Positions 1 through 9,140 are shown, counted from the stretch's first letter. The stretch is DNA of 64,000 nt from UBA3064 sp016868095 (GCA_041175665.1 JBEDEM010000003.1:1-64000), one strand, 5' to 3'. Notes: a model not told the origin generated them from the letters alone. Made by a program: numbers and translations.

Positions 1-586
<586 letters not shown>

Positions 587-725
587 AATCTCTGCTGTTA
601 CAACAAGGTCCTGTTCGTGAAAACAGGATTCACTCAAACGGAATATCTGACATACATCATTTATTTCCGTGTGAGCACTTGGTTGGACATCGCCTTCCAT
701 GCGCCCACACTTATCGGCTGTTTAT

Positions 726-737
726 TTGTTAAGGATC
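726..737 (-). promoter_or_regulatory. boxA-like antitermination element in rRNA leader
   Basis: On the minus strand this reads GATCCTTAACAA and is followed by AAACAGCCGATAAGTGTGGG. Betaproteobacterial 16S leaders carry a boxA (CTTTAACAA type) followed by the same ACAGCCGATAAGTGTGGG stretch. It lies about 140 nt upstream of the 16S 5' end, where Nus-factor antitermination signals occur. The match to the boxA core is partial. Confidence 0.65.
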
Positions 738-813
738 GTTTCCGAACGTTACGCGTCTGTTTTGTCAGTCGCTTTATTCGTCGCTGTCGTCGTAACGTCA
801 GCAGAGAAACGAG

Positions 814-842
814 ATTATGAGCAGGTTTTTTGAAGATGTCAA
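814..842 (-). promoter_or_regulatory. sigma-70 promoter of the rRNA operon
   Basis: The minus strand carries a perfect -35 hexamer TTGACA (842-837) and a -10 hexamer CATAAT (819-814) separated by exactly 17 nt. Transcription would start near 807, giving a leader of about 220 nt before the 16S gene. The arrangement and near-consensus match are what a strong rRNA promoter should look like. The rest of 587-984 holds only this leader and promoter and a hairpin; I see no protein gene there. Confidence 0.8.
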
Positions 843-905
843 ATTGATTGCAAGGCTGAGTTCTTATGTGGGGACTTTAGGCTTCGTCTACGGACCGCTC
901 TCTCA

Positions 906-943
906 AGCGTGCGGAGCTCTTATTTCAAGCTGCATCGCACGCT
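906..943 (-). terminator. Hairpin between enoyl-CoA hydratase gene and rRNA promoter, possible terminator
   Basis: A perfect 8-bp inverted repeat (AGCGTGCG / CGCACGCT) encloses 22 nt that contain a second short AGCT/AGCT pairing. It lies 42-79 nt past the stop codon of the minus-strand enoyl-CoA hydratase gene and before the rRNA promoter. It could therefore insulate the two transcription units. There is no U-tract after it on the minus strand, so intrinsic termination is doubtful. Confidence 0.3.
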
Positions 944-984
944 GTTCTGGCAACCGCGCCCACTCAGCACAACCAAACGAAACG

Positions 985-1860
985 CTATCGATGCGTAAAG
1001 GAGGGCGAGCGCTTTTCCAGAAAGGCCTGCATGCCTTCCTTTTGATCCGCCGTACCAAAGAGTGCATGGAAGTTGCGTCTTTCAAAGAGCAGGCCTTCTG
1101 ATAATGAAACTTCAAGGGCACGATTAATCGACTCTTTTGCAGCCATCAGTGACGGGAGGCTAAGCTTCGCCATGTCGTTTGCCACCGATAAGGTCTGAGG
1201 GATCAAGTCGGCCAATGGGTAGACCCGTGAAATCAAGCCGTCGGCCAGGGCCTGCTCTGCTCCGATCATTTTCCCCGTGAGCACCATATCCATCGCCCTT
1301 GCCTTGCCCGCCAATCGGGTCAGCCGCTGAGTGCCGCCCGCGCCGGGAATTACAGCAAGCTTGATCTCTGGCTGACCGAATTTTGCGTTGTCCGCTGCAA
1401 AAACCATATCGCACATCATTGCTAGTTCGCAGCCACCCCCGAGCGCAAAGCCTGCAACCGCTGCGATGACTGGCTTGCGAACTTTTCGGATGGTTTCCCA
1501 ATTTCGGGAGATGTATTCGTTTTTATACACATCGACGAAATCGTAGTGCTTCATTGCGTCTATGTCTGCGCCCGCCGCAAAGGCCTTGTCACTTCCTGTG
1601 ATGATGATGACCATAACTTCGGGGTCTTTGTCGGCTTTAAGAAGCGCTTCGCCTAGACAGTCCATGAGAGCATCATTGAGCGCGTTGAGCTGTTTAGGTC
1701 GATTCAAACGCATCAGGCTAATGGGTCCATACCTTTCAATAAGGACGGGCGCTTGCTGAGCGGTGGGAGTCTGCTCGAACGTGGCGGGAGTCTGCTCGAC
1801 CGTGGTGGGAGTCTGCTCGACCGGGGTAGCGGCTTCGTTTGACTCATGTTGCTTAGACAT
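985..1860 (-). CDS. Enoyl-CoA hydratase/isomerase family protein with N-terminal heptapeptide repeat
   Basis: A crotonase-fold enzyme of 291 residues, expected to hydrate a trans-2-enoyl-CoA to a 3-hydroxyacyl-CoA in the cytoplasm. The oxyanion-hole region (AFAAGADI), the GGGCELAMMCD motif with the first catalytic Glu, and GQPEIKLAVIPGAGGTQRL with the second Glu are all present. ATG 1860 is preceded by GGAGA at good spacing, which rules out the longer reading. Residues about 14-35 are three degenerate copies of VEQTPTT, an extension that crotonases normally lack. It faces away from paaI/paaK, so a role as the phenylacetate-pathway hydratase (PaaF-like) is suggestive only; a general fatty-acid hydratase is equally possible. 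Confidence 0.9.
   Translation of the reverse strand: MSKQHESNEAATPVEQTPTTVEQTPATFEQTPTAQQAPVLIERYGPISLMRLNRPKQLNALNDALMDCLGEALLKADKDPEVMVIIITGSDKAFAAGADIDAMKHYDFVDVYKNEYISRNWETIRKVRKPVIAAVAGFALGGGCELAMMCDMVFAADNAKFGQPEIKLAVIPGAGGTQRLTRLAGKARAMDMVLTGKMIGAEQALADGLISRVYPLADLIPQTLSVANDMAKLSLPSLMAAKESINRALEVSLSEGLLFERRNFHALFGTADQKEGMQAFLEKRSPSFTHR
1765..1827. repeat. 21-bp tandem repeat, three copies, in frame
   Basis: Three consecutive 21-bp units, each starting GGGAGTCTGCTCGA on the plus strand at 1765, 1786 and 1807, differ at only a few bases. They lie in frame inside the enoyl-CoA hydratase gene and encode a sevenfold-periodic VEQTPxT stretch in its N-terminal tail. Length change by slippage would preserve the frame. 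Confidence 0.95.
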
Positions 1861-2051
1861 TGCTGTTCTCCAAGGGTTAGTCATCTCTCGAATTGTTTCT
1901 TATTTTGGCCGATCGGAGCGGAGGAGGCTGGGCGAATTGAGTACGAATTCGGGCTAGACTGCTGCCTAGTCGCACCGCTCTTGCGCTATTGCTGGGGCGC
2001 GTTGAACCTAGTGAATCACCCAGGCCAAGTTGCCTTGTGAAAGGGAGCGTG

Positions 2052-2480
2052 ATGACAGCCCAAGAATGCGCCGAACGCGTACGCGATTTAATGTTTGCCG
2101 AAGACACGGCAGCCCAAGCACTTGGGATCGATATTTTGGATATAGGCCCCGGACGCGCGCGCTTAAGCATGCGGGTCCAAGGCCATATGACAAACGGGCA
2201 TCACATCTGCCATGGAGGCTTTATCTTCACGCTCGCAGATACTGCTTTTGCATATAGTTGCAATAGTTATAATCAACGATGTGTCGCCGCTGGCGCCATG
2301 ATCGATTTTGTATCGGCTGCACATGCGCACGAATTATTGATTGCAGAGGCCATGGAAGTAAGCCGTGGCAAACGAAGCGGCGTCTACGATGTGCGGGTAA
2401 AAAGGGAGGATGGCGCACTCATTGCTGTGTTTCGCGGCCGATCAGCCACGATTAAGGGACAATTCTTCGAAACCACCTAA
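2052..2480 (+). CDS. paaI: Hydroxyphenylacetyl-CoA thioesterase PaaI
   Basis: Hotdog-fold thioesterase of 142 residues. In the phenylacetate pathway PaaI hydrolyses stalled (hydroxy)phenylacetyl-CoA intermediates to free CoA. The family hallmark HICHGGFIFTLADTAFAYSCN is visible around residues 51-71, with the HGG turn and the catalytic Asp of LADTAFA. ATG 2052 has an AAGGGAG ribosome site five bases upstream; the in-frame GTG at 2049 is less likely. Only 12 bp separate its stop from paaK, so the two are probably co-transcribed, which supports the assignment. Length matches the family. Confidence 0.9.
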   Translation: MTAQECAERVRDLMFAEDTAAQALGIDILDIGPGRARLSMRVQGHMTNGHHICHGGFIFTLADTAFAYSCNSYNQRCVAAGAMIDFVSAAHAHELLIAEAMEVSRGKRSGVYDVRVKREDGALIAVFRGRSATIKGQFFETT

Positions 2481-2492
2481 GTCTCATTGCCC

Positions 2493-3908
2493 ATGGAAAA
2501 CAAGCCTCACTCAGCGTCAGCCTCGAGCCATTCAGCTTCGGGGCCCAATACGGAACTTCACCGCACAGCATCCGAAGCTGCACAAAGCATCGCGCCAACC
2601 CTGCATCGCTCACCTCACGGCCTTTTACTGGAGCCCATTGAGAAGGCCTCACTTGATGAGTTACGTGCATTACAGCTACAGCGCCTAAAGACAAGTCTCA
2701 AGGCGGCCTATGAATCGGTTCCACACTATAGACACCGATTTGACGAGGTCGGCGCTCACCCTGACCAACTGCAGCACTTAGAAGACTTAGCAAAGTTCCC
2801 ATTCACCACAAAAGCAGATTTACGTGACACTTATCCTTTTGGCATGTTTGCTGTTCCGAGGGATAAGGTTGTTCGGATTCACGCTTCAAGCGGGACTACA
2901 GGAAAGCCAACAGTTGTTGGATACACTAAAAACGATATCGATATATGGGCACAACTTGTTGCTCGTTCGATTCGGGCTTCTGGCGCACGACCGGGCGATA
3001 TGGTCCACATCAGCTATGGCTATGGTCTCTTTACTGGCGGACTTGGTGCGCATTATGGCGCGGAGAAATTAGGATTAACTGTTGTGCCGTTTGGCGGCGG
3101 ACAGACTGAGCGCCAGGTTCAATTGATCCAGGATTTTAAGCCCGACATCATTATGGTCACCCCAAGCTATATGCTTGCGATCGCTGACGAGTTTGAACGA
3201 CAAGGCATGCTAGCGCGCGAATCAAGCTTGCGAATCGGGATCTTCGGTGCCGAGCCCTGGACCAATGAAATGCGGCGCGAAATCGAACAACGCATGGGTA
3301 TCGATGCGCTTGATATTTACGGACTATCCGAAGTCATGGGGCCCGGGGTTGCCAACGAATGTATCGAAACCAAGGATGGCCCGACCATTTGGGAGGACCA
3401 TTTTTACCCAGAGATTATCGATCCGGAAACTGGTGCGGTTTTGCCCGATGGGGAACTTGGCGAACTCGTGTTTACGTCACTCACCAAAGAGGCCTTACCA
3501 ATCATCCGCTATCGAACCCGCGATCTCACACGCTTGCTGCCGGGGACGGCACGCACCATGCGGAGAATGCAAAAAATTACTGGCCGTTCTGATGACATGA
3601 TGATCGTGCGAGGGGTTAATGTGTTTCCATCGCAAATTGAGGAACTCATCCTCAAGCAGGATCTGCTAGCACCTCATTATGTCTGTGTCTTAACAAAGGA
3701 CGGCCCTCTTGATAGCTTAACGGTGCGGGTTGAAGTCAAGCCCGAATATGCAGCCAGTAGCCCGCAGGATCGCTCCAGGGCAGCAGCAGCACTTGAGCAT
3801 GATATTAAATCGTATATCGGTACAAGCGTTAGCGTTTGCGTCGAAGCAGTGGGTCGTGTTGATCGCTCGGTAGGCAAAGCAAAGCGTGTGATCGATCAAC
3901 GAGGCTAA
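2493..3908 (+). CDS. paaK: Phenylacetate-CoA ligase PaaK
   Basis: AMP-forming ligase of 471 residues that activates phenylacetate to phenylacetyl-CoA. The ATP-binding P-loop reads ASSGTTGKPTVVGYT (about residue 133). YGLSEVMGPGV and the RTRDLTRLLPG and KITGRSDDMMIVRGVNVFPSQIE motifs of the PaaK subfamily follow in order, and the C-terminus has the expected lid domain. It is some 35-40 residues longer than typical PaaK because of a Ser/Ala/His-rich N-terminal extension. Conserved sequence starts only near LLEPIEKASLDEL. ATG 2493 lacks a strong ribosome site, so translation may be coupled to paaI. The ring epoxidase genes paaABCDE are not in this window. Confidence 0.93.
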   Translation: MENKPHSASASSHSASGPNTELHRTASEAAQSIAPTLHRSPHGLLLEPIEKASLDELRALQLQRLKTSLKAAYESVPHYRHRFDEVGAHPDQLQHLEDLAKFPFTTKADLRDTYPFGMFAVPRDKVVRIHASSGTTGKPTVVGYTKNDIDIWAQLVARSIRASGARPGDMVHISYGYGLFTGGLGAHYGAEKLGLTVVPFGGGQTERQVQLIQDFKPDIIMVTPSYMLAIADEFERQGMLARESSLRIGIFGAEPWTNEMRREIEQRMGIDALDIYGLSEVMGPGVANECIETKDGPTIWEDHFYPEIIDPETGAVLPDGELGELVFTSLTKEALPIIRYRTRDLTRLLPGTARTMRRMQKITGRSDDMMIVRGVNVFPSQIEELILKQDLLAPHYVCVLTKDGPLDSLTVRVEVKPEYAASSPQDRSRAAAALEHDIKSYIGTSVSVCVEAVGRVDRSVGKAKRVIDQRG

Positions 3909-3991
3909 GTCGGATCGACAAATCAGAGCCGCAAAAGTGAATTAAAGTCGTTTTTATAGAACCCTGAACGTTTATGCAAACAAGGAACGCT

Positions 3992-4990
3992 ATGTCATTT
4001 AAAGGTATTTTATTAAACAATCAGCCAGCCTTTTCGGCCAACGTTCAAACGATTGAGCGTGCCTTGCTCGATGAACATGCAGCGGCTGGCAACCTATTGG
4101 TAAAGCTCGACTATTCAACCATCAATTACAAAGACGGGCTTGCACTCACCAATAAGTCACCCGTTGTAAGAAAATGGCCCATGGTGCCAGGCATTGACGG
4201 CGCTGGTGTGGTCGAAGAAAGTACAGATCCAGCCTTTCCTGTGGGTAGCTCGGTTATCTTGAATGGGTTTGGCGTTGGTGAAACTCATTGGGGTTGCCTT
4301 GCGGGATATGCCCGATTGAAGTCTGAGTGGTTGGTTGCAATGCCCAAGCATATGGATGCAAAAACGGCGATGGCCATAGGTACCGCGGGCTACACGGCGA
4401 TGCTCTGTGTTTTGGCTTTAGAGCGTGCTGGCCTGAGGCCTGATCAAGGCGAGGTGCTTGTGACTGGTGCTGCTGGCGGCGTGGGAAGCGTCGCCGTATC
4501 GCTTCTTGCCACACGCGGTTACAAAGTCATCGCCTCAACGGGACGAGCAAGCACCGCTGACTACCTCAAACAACTTGGTGCAACAGACTTACTCGACCGA
4601 AGCACGCTGGCCACGCCAGGAAAGCCCTTGCAAAAGGAACGCTGGGCCGCAGTGGTCGACACAGTGGGCTCCACAACGCTAGCCAATGCGCTTGCCCAGT
4701 GCAAATATGGTGCGAGCATCGCGGCCTGCGGCCTTGCGGGCGGCATGGACCTTCCAACAACGGTAGCACCCTTCATTTTGCGTAACGTTCGACTGTTGGG
4801 TGTGGATTCGGTGATGGCGCCACTTTCGCTTAGACAAGAAGCTTGGCAGTGCTTGAGTGAAAGCCTTGATCGCGCGCACCTCGCCACCATGACCAGCGAA
4901 ATCTCGCTCGATGACTGTATCGATGCAGGCGCAAAGATCATCGCGGGCGAAGTTCGTGGGCGATTGCTTGTTGATTTGAATCGTCAGTGA
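3992..4990 (+). CDS. acuI: Acrylyl-CoA reductase / YhdH-type NADPH oxidoreductase (AcuI)
   Basis: Medium-chain dehydrogenase/reductase of 332 residues without zinc ligands. The AcuI/YhdH subfamily reduces acryloyl-CoA to propionyl-CoA with NADPH. Visible motifs are LDYSTINYKDGLALT near the N-terminus, PGIDGAGVV, GTAGYTAM, and the Rossmann motif VTGAAGGVGSVAVSLLA. The C-terminus has FILRNVRLLGVDSV, characteristic of this branch. ATG 3992 follows AAGGA at five bases and is preferred over the ATG at 3974. It stands alone in the same direction as paaK, 83 bp downstream, so co-transcription is possible but not shown. Confidence 0.88.
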   Translation: MSFKGILLNNQPAFSANVQTIERALLDEHAAAGNLLVKLDYSTINYKDGLALTNKSPVVRKWPMVPGIDGAGVVEESTDPAFPVGSSVILNGFGVGETHWGCLAGYARLKSEWLVAMPKHMDAKTAMAIGTAGYTAMLCVLALERAGLRPDQGEVLVTGAAGGVGSVAVSLLATRGYKVIASTGRASTADYLKQLGATDLLDRSTLATPGKPLQKERWAAVVDTVGSTTLANALAQCKYGASIAACGLAGGMDLPTTVAPFILRNVRLLGVDSVMAPLSLRQEAWQCLSESLDRAHLATMTSEISLDDCIDAGAKIIAGEVRGRLLVDLNRQ

Positions 4991-5050
4991 GCCGGCGCCA
5001 AAGGCGTGACAAGCGTTTAGGCTGAGGCATCGTAAACACGGGGGTTGCAT

Positions 5051-5136
5051 GGCATGCACTGGGGCTGAATGGCATGCACTGGAGCTGCGGAAGTGCAAGC
5101 TCTGGGGCTTCTACAGCGCAAGCTCTGGAGTTGCAG
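5051..5136. repeat. Four imperfect 20-23 bp repeats in the acuI / M61 intergenic region
   Basis: Two copies of GGCATGCACTGGRGCTG (5051-5070, 5071-5090) are followed by two diverged copies of GCAAGCTCTGGRG (from 5095 and 5118), so the segment is a tandem array of related units. The CAyTGGRGCT core also appears in the 24-bp repeat at the 3' end of rpe (12156-12203). The units are GC-rich and contain no start codon with a ribosome site; no coding function is visible. Confidence 0.8.
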
Positions 5137-5161
5137 CACCAAAAGCCCACTAGTTTGAGAT

Positions 5162-7246
5162 ATGACAAATACAAAACTTATGAAGAATAGTCGCTTAAGC
5201 AAGGGTATCGAGGAGGCACCCTTGTGCTATCGCATCGAAGCATTTGATCCAAAGGCCCATTTGTTTCGGGTGGGTTTATCGATTGGAGGAGCTGCTCTTG
5301 AAAGCCAAGCCGGTGGTCTTAAAGGCAGTCCCAACACCACTTATCCCAAACGACTTGCGGTTCGCATGGCCGCATGGATTCCGGGCAGCTACATGATCCG
5401 TGAGTTTGCAAAGCATGTACTACAACTTGAAGCATACCTGGTTGATCGCAGCCAAAATCCAACAAGCATCACCCATAGAAAGGCCTTAAAGATCTCAAAA
5501 ACCGCAAAAGCTCGCTGGGAGATTGAAGGCATTGATAAGCAACTGGCAGATCTTGCAGCCGACCCAAGTGAGCAAGTGATCTACATCGAAGCGCTCATCT
5601 ATGCTTGGGATTTATCGGTTCGGGCAGCCCATTTGGACCAAAGTCACGGCTTTTTCAATCCAACCAGTCTTTGCTTGCGGCTTGAAGGCGCTGAACATCT
5701 ACCCTGCGATCTAGTACTCATTGCGCCTGATCCTGCTCAAGTCAAGGGGGATTGGGAAGTCGCCACCACGCTGCAAAAGCATGGGACTACAGTCCCCTGG
5801 GGCTTTGGCCGTTATCGTGCCGAAAACTATGATGATCTTGCTGATCATCCCGTTGAAATGGGGTCGTTCTCAAAGTTCGAGTTTCAAGCCTGTGGCGTGC
5901 CACACTGGCTGATCGTGACCGGTCGTCATCGTTTTGATAACAGGCGTGTTTGTCATGATTTAAAGAAGATTTGTGAAACCCAAATCCGGTTTTTTGATCC
6001 AGAAGGCAAGGCGCCCTTTGATCAATACATGTTTCTTCTCACGGTGCTCGGCGAGGGCTATGGGGGCCTTGAGCTCGGCGAGGGCTATGGGGGCCTTGAG
6101 CACCGTGACTCGACAGCCTTGATCTGTCAGAGGGATGACCTTCCCGCGCGAAAACAGGCTAGTTCTTCGGCCGACCAAAGAGCCGCACACGGCTTAGCTG
6201 ACCCAAAAGTTGTCACAGGCCTCGCTGAGCATAGCGAAGGCAAGCGCTCCTCAGACCACAAAGAAGGCGAAAGGGTCGATGAGCCTAGCGAAGCTTATCA
6301 GCGGTTCTTGGGCCTTGCGAGCCATGAGTATTTTCACGCATGGCACGTCAAACGCATTAAGCCTTCAGTCTTTGCCCGCTACGACTTCGATCAGGAAAAT
6401 TACACGCGTTTGCTATGGATTTTTGAAGGATTTACCTCTTATTACGATGATTTGATGCTCCTTCGATCCGGTGTCATTTCGAAGCATCGCTATTTGAAGT
6501 CTCTTGAGTCGACCATCAATCAAGTGCTAAGAAATCCCTCAAGAAAGGTTCAAAGCCTCGCTGAATCAAGCTTTGACGCTTGGATAAAATACTATCGACA
6601 GGACGAAAACGCTGCCAATGCTGTCGTGAGCTACTACGCCAAAGGGGCAATGGTTGCGCTTTGCATCGACTTGTTGCTTAGAAGGGAAAGCAATCAAGAA
6701 ACCAGCCTCGACGATTTCATGCGTCTCTTATGGAATCGCTACGGTAAAGATTTTTATCAGAAGGAGCGCTCTGCCAACAGAGCCGCCAGGGGCCTAGCCG
6801 AAGAAGGATTCGTCCCGCTTCTTTTTGAGGCCTGTGGCATCGAAGCCATAGCCAAGCGCGAAGCGATGGCGCTACAAATCAAGCAATGGGTGGAGGGCCG
6901 CGTCGAGCTACCGCTTAAAGACTTGCTTGCGAGCGCTGGGGTTCGGCTTTCCTATAAGCCGACATCCTTAACTCATGGTATGCGATACAGTATCAACCAT
7001 CAGCAAATGATGATCAATGCTGTACTCATTGGATCTGCAGCACATGCAGCTGGCCTATCCGCTGGCGATCAAATCCTTGCGATCGACGGCCTAAGGGCGA
7101 GCGAGTCAAGGCTTAAGGAGGCAATCGAGCGTTGTGAGGCGCCAATTGACGTCGTCGCTTTCAGACGCGATGAGCTATTTTGTACGACGCTCAAACCCCT
7201 TCCCGAAATCAACCCCGAGGTCATACTCGAGTTTGATACGGCCTAA
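5162..7246 (+). CDS. M61 family (glycyl) aminopeptidase with C-terminal PDZ domain
   Basis: Metallopeptidase of 694 residues in the longest reading, around 600 being usual. The zinc site is complete: HEYFH at residues 388-392 and the third ligand in WIFEGFTSYYDD. GGLEH, the substrate-recognition motif, is near residue 310. Seven-stranded N-terminal and PDZ-like C-terminal (LIGSAAHAAGLSAGDQILAIDG) parts match the family. Two oddities explain the extra length: a duplicated GEGYGGLE before GGLEH, and a hydrophilic, Glu/Ser/Lys-rich insert of roughly 40 residues between GGLEH and the zinc motif. The start is uncertain. ATG 5162 has no ribosome site, whereas an in-frame TTG at 5222 follows GAGGAGG by four bases. 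No signal peptide is seen. Confidence 0.9.
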   Translation: MTNTKLMKNSRLSKGIEEAPLCYRIEAFDPKAHLFRVGLSIGGAALESQAGGLKGSPNTTYPKRLAVRMAAWIPGSYMIREFAKHVLQLEAYLVDRSQNPTSITHRKALKISKTAKARWEIEGIDKQLADLAADPSEQVIYIEALIYAWDLSVRAAHLDQSHGFFNPTSLCLRLEGAEHLPCDLVLIAPDPAQVKGDWEVATTLQKHGTTVPWGFGRYRAENYDDLADHPVEMGSFSKFEFQACGVPHWLIVTGRHRFDNRRVCHDLKKICETQIRFFDPEGKAPFDQYMFLLTVLGEGYGGLELGEGYGGLEHRDSTALICQRDDLPARKQASSSADQRAAHGLADPKVVTGLAEHSEGKRSSDHKEGERVDEPSEAYQRFLGLASHEYFHAWHVKRIKPSVFARYDFDQENYTRLLWIFEGFTSYYDDLMLLRSGVISKHRYLKSLESTINQVLRNPSRKVQSLAESSFDAWIKYYRQDENAANAVVSYYAKGAMVALCIDLLLRRESNQETSLDDFMRLLWNRYGKDFYQKERSANRAARGLAEEGFVPLLFEACGIEAIAKREAMALQIKQWVEGRVELPLKDLLASAGVRLSYKPTSLTHGMRYSINHQQMMINAVLIGSAAHAAGLSAGDQILAIDGLRASESRLKEAIERCEAPIDVVAFRRDELFCTTLKPLPEINPEVILEFDTA
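6039..6108. repeat. Perfect 27-bp tandem duplication inside an 11-bp inverted repeat (M61 gene)
   Basis: Positions 6047-6073 and 6074-6100 are identical 27-bp copies, adding nine in-frame residues beside the active-site GGLEH motif of the M61 peptidase. They are bounded by a perfect 11-bp inverted repeat, TCACGGTGCTC at 6039-6049 and GAGCACCGTGA at 6098-6108. A single-copy ancestor would have formed an 11-bp stem with a 21-nt loop, a plausible cause of replication slippage. Confidence 0.97.
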
Positions 7247-7282
7247 CCGCACGGCACTAAATTGACGCCTAAGATTCCCTGA

Positions 7283-8089
7283 TCAGGCTTGCTGAGCGAA
7301 AAGCGCCTCGAGCGCCTCGCCCGGTACCGGCGCCCGCATGAAGGCCTCGCCAACCAGAAAGCCGTAGACATCTCTTTCAAGCATGCTTATCACGTCGCTG
7401 CGGCTTAAGATGCCGCTTTCAGTCACAAGCAGCTTGTCCTGCGGAATTTCAGGCAAAAGCGCAAGCGTGGTTTCAAGACTAACTTCGAAGGTATGCAAGT
7501 TTCTATTATTAATACCTAGCAAGCTCGTCTTAAGTTTGAGAGCTCGATCCAATTCGTCTCGATTATGAATCTCGACGAGCACATCAAGCCCAAAGTCAAG
7601 AGCACAATCTTCCAAATCCTTAAGCCTGCGGTCGTCGAGTGCAGCAACGATGAGCAAAATGCAATCTGCGCCTGCCGCGCAAGCTTGATAAACCTGCCAT
7701 CGATGGCAAAGAAAATCCTTTCGAATAACCGGTAGTGCACAAGCGTCACGAGCAGCAACGAGGTGGGCAAGTTCGCCCTGAAAGAAGCCTTCATCAGTGA
7801 GTACCGACAAGCAGGATGCGCCGTGGCGCTCATAACTTTTTGCAATGGCAGGTGGATCGAAATCTTTTCGCAATAATCCTTTGCTGGGACTTGCTCGCTT
7901 GATCTCAGCGATTACTGCCGGCTGTTTGGCCTTTACTCGAGCATTCATCGCCCGCGCAAAGCCCCTTGGCCGGTCGACCTGCAAACGTCTTTGGGCAGCC
8001 TCTTCCATAAGTGACAGGGGCGTTTGCAAAAGACCTTGCTCGACTTCCTTTGCTTTAACAGCCATAATACTTTCTAGAATTTTGCTCAT
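7283..8089 (-). CDS. trpC: Indole-3-glycerol phosphate synthase
   Basis: TIM-barrel enzyme of 268 residues that closes CdRP to indole-3-glycerol phosphate in tryptophan synthesis. VIAEIKRASPSKG, with the catalytic Lys, CLSVLTDEGFFQG, VIRKDFLC, LGINNRNLHTFEV and VTESGI are all in the expected order. The ATG at 8089 lies 7 bp after the trpD stop with no clear ribosome site of its own, which suggests coupling to trpD; an adjacent in-frame GTG at 8092 is an alternative. It is the last gene of the minus-strand trpEGDC run and converges on the M61 gene 36 bp away. No T-rich terminator hairpin is visible in that gap. It is not fused to TrpF. Confidence 0.96.
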   Translation of the reverse strand: MSKILESIMAVKAKEVEQGLLQTPLSLMEEAAQRRLQVDRPRGFARAMNARVKAKQPAVIAEIKRASPSKGLLRKDFDPPAIAKSYERHGASCLSVLTDEGFFQGELAHLVAARDACALPVIRKDFLCHRWQVYQACAAGADCILLIVAALDDRRLKDLEDCALDFGLDVLVEIHNRDELDRALKLKTSLLGINNRNLHTFEVSLETTLALLPEIPQDKLLVTESGILSRSDVISMLERDVYGFLVGEAFMRAPVPGEALEALFAQQA

Positions 8090-8096
8090 CACATAC

Positions 8097-9140
8097 TCAA
8101 TGCTGAGGACCTGCCGCAAGCTGCTGGCTCAAGCTAATGAAGCTTTCGAGCTTTTGGCGAGCAGCGCCCGATCTGGCAGTGTCGCGAGCCAACGCCAAAC
8201 CCTCTGCGATTGAGCCGGCAAGTCCTGCTGCATAGAGCGCTGCACCGGCATTTAAGGAAACAATCTCGAAAGCTGTGCCAGGCTTGCCTTCTATCGCTTG
8301 AAGCAACATAGCCCGAGACTGCTGCGCGTTTTCAACCCGTAAGCTTCGATGACTCATCATTGGCATACCAAAATCTTCAGGATGGATCTCATACTCGAGG
8401 ATTTCGCCATGCCTTAGTTCGCCCACCATGGTGGCAGCTCCCAAGGAAATCTCGTCCATGCCGTCTTTGCCCCAAACAACCAGCGCATGCTTTGCACCCA
8501 AATTCTTTAGTACGCGAATTTGAATGCCTACAAGGTCAGGATGAAACACGCCCATCAAGATATTGGGCGCAGCTGCAGGATTGGTGAGTGGCCCTAAAAT
8601 ATTAAAGATTGTTCGCACCCCAAGCTCGCGACGGACCGGCGCTACATTTTTCATTGCGGGATGGTGATTAGGAGCAAACATGAAGCCCAATCCGATTTCA
8701 TTAATACAACGCGCAACTTGTTGCGCTTGAAGATTAATCTGTGCTCCTAAAGCCTCGAGCACGTCGGCACTTCCTGACTTGGAAGATACCCCGCGATTGC
8801 CGTGCTTCGCGACCTTCGCCCCTGCTGCGGCAACCACGAACATCGACGCTGTAGAAATGTTAAAAGTATGCGAACCGTCGCCGCCCGTACCTACAATATC
8901 GACAAAGTGCGGGCCACCATCCACCTCGACGTGATTTGCAAACTCACGCATCACTTGGGCAGCAGCGCTGATTTCGCCAATCGTTTCCTTCTTAACCCGC
9001 AAACCCATTAATAGCGCGGCAGTGACGGCAGGCGACAACTCACCACGCATGATCATGCGCATCAGCGCAAGCATTTCGTCATGAAAAATTTCACGATGAT
9101 CAATACAACGTGTTAGTGCCTCTTGAGGTGTAATCGTCAT
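8097..9140 (-). CDS. trpD: Anthranilate phosphoribosyltransferase
   Basis: 347 residues, the usual length. It transfers phosphoribose from PRPP to anthranilate. The PRPP-binding glycine-rich loop DIVGTGGDGSHTFNISTAS, followed by KHGNRGVSSKSGSADVLEALG, is intact, as is the RTIFNILGPLTNPA motif. The ATG at 9140 is preceded by AAGG. The gene starts 14 bp after the trpG stop and ends 7 bp before trpC, within one operon. It is a stand-alone TrpD, not fused to TrpG as in enterobacteria, which agrees with betaproteobacterial organisation. Confidence 0.97.
   Translation of the reverse strand: MTITPQEALTRCIDHREIFHDEMLALMRMIMRGELSPAVTAALLMGLRVKKETIGEISAAAQVMREFANHVEVDGGPHFVDIVGTGGDGSHTFNISTASMFVVAAAGAKVAKHGNRGVSSKSGSADVLEALGAQINLQAQQVARCINEIGLGFMFAPNHHPAMKNVAPVRRELGVRTIFNILGPLTNPAAAPNILMGVFHPDLVGIQIRVLKNLGAKHALVVWGKDGMDEISLGAATMVGELRHGEILEYEIHPEDFGMPMMSHRSLRVENAQQSRAMLLQAIEGKPGTAFEIVSLNAGAALYAAGLAGSIAEGLALARDTARSGAARQKLESFISLSQQLAAGPQH

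Noticed and set aside
7300..7325. 9-bp GCGCCTCGA/GCGCCTCGC repeat in trpC
   Set aside because: Too short and within conserved coding sequence; consistent with codon choice.
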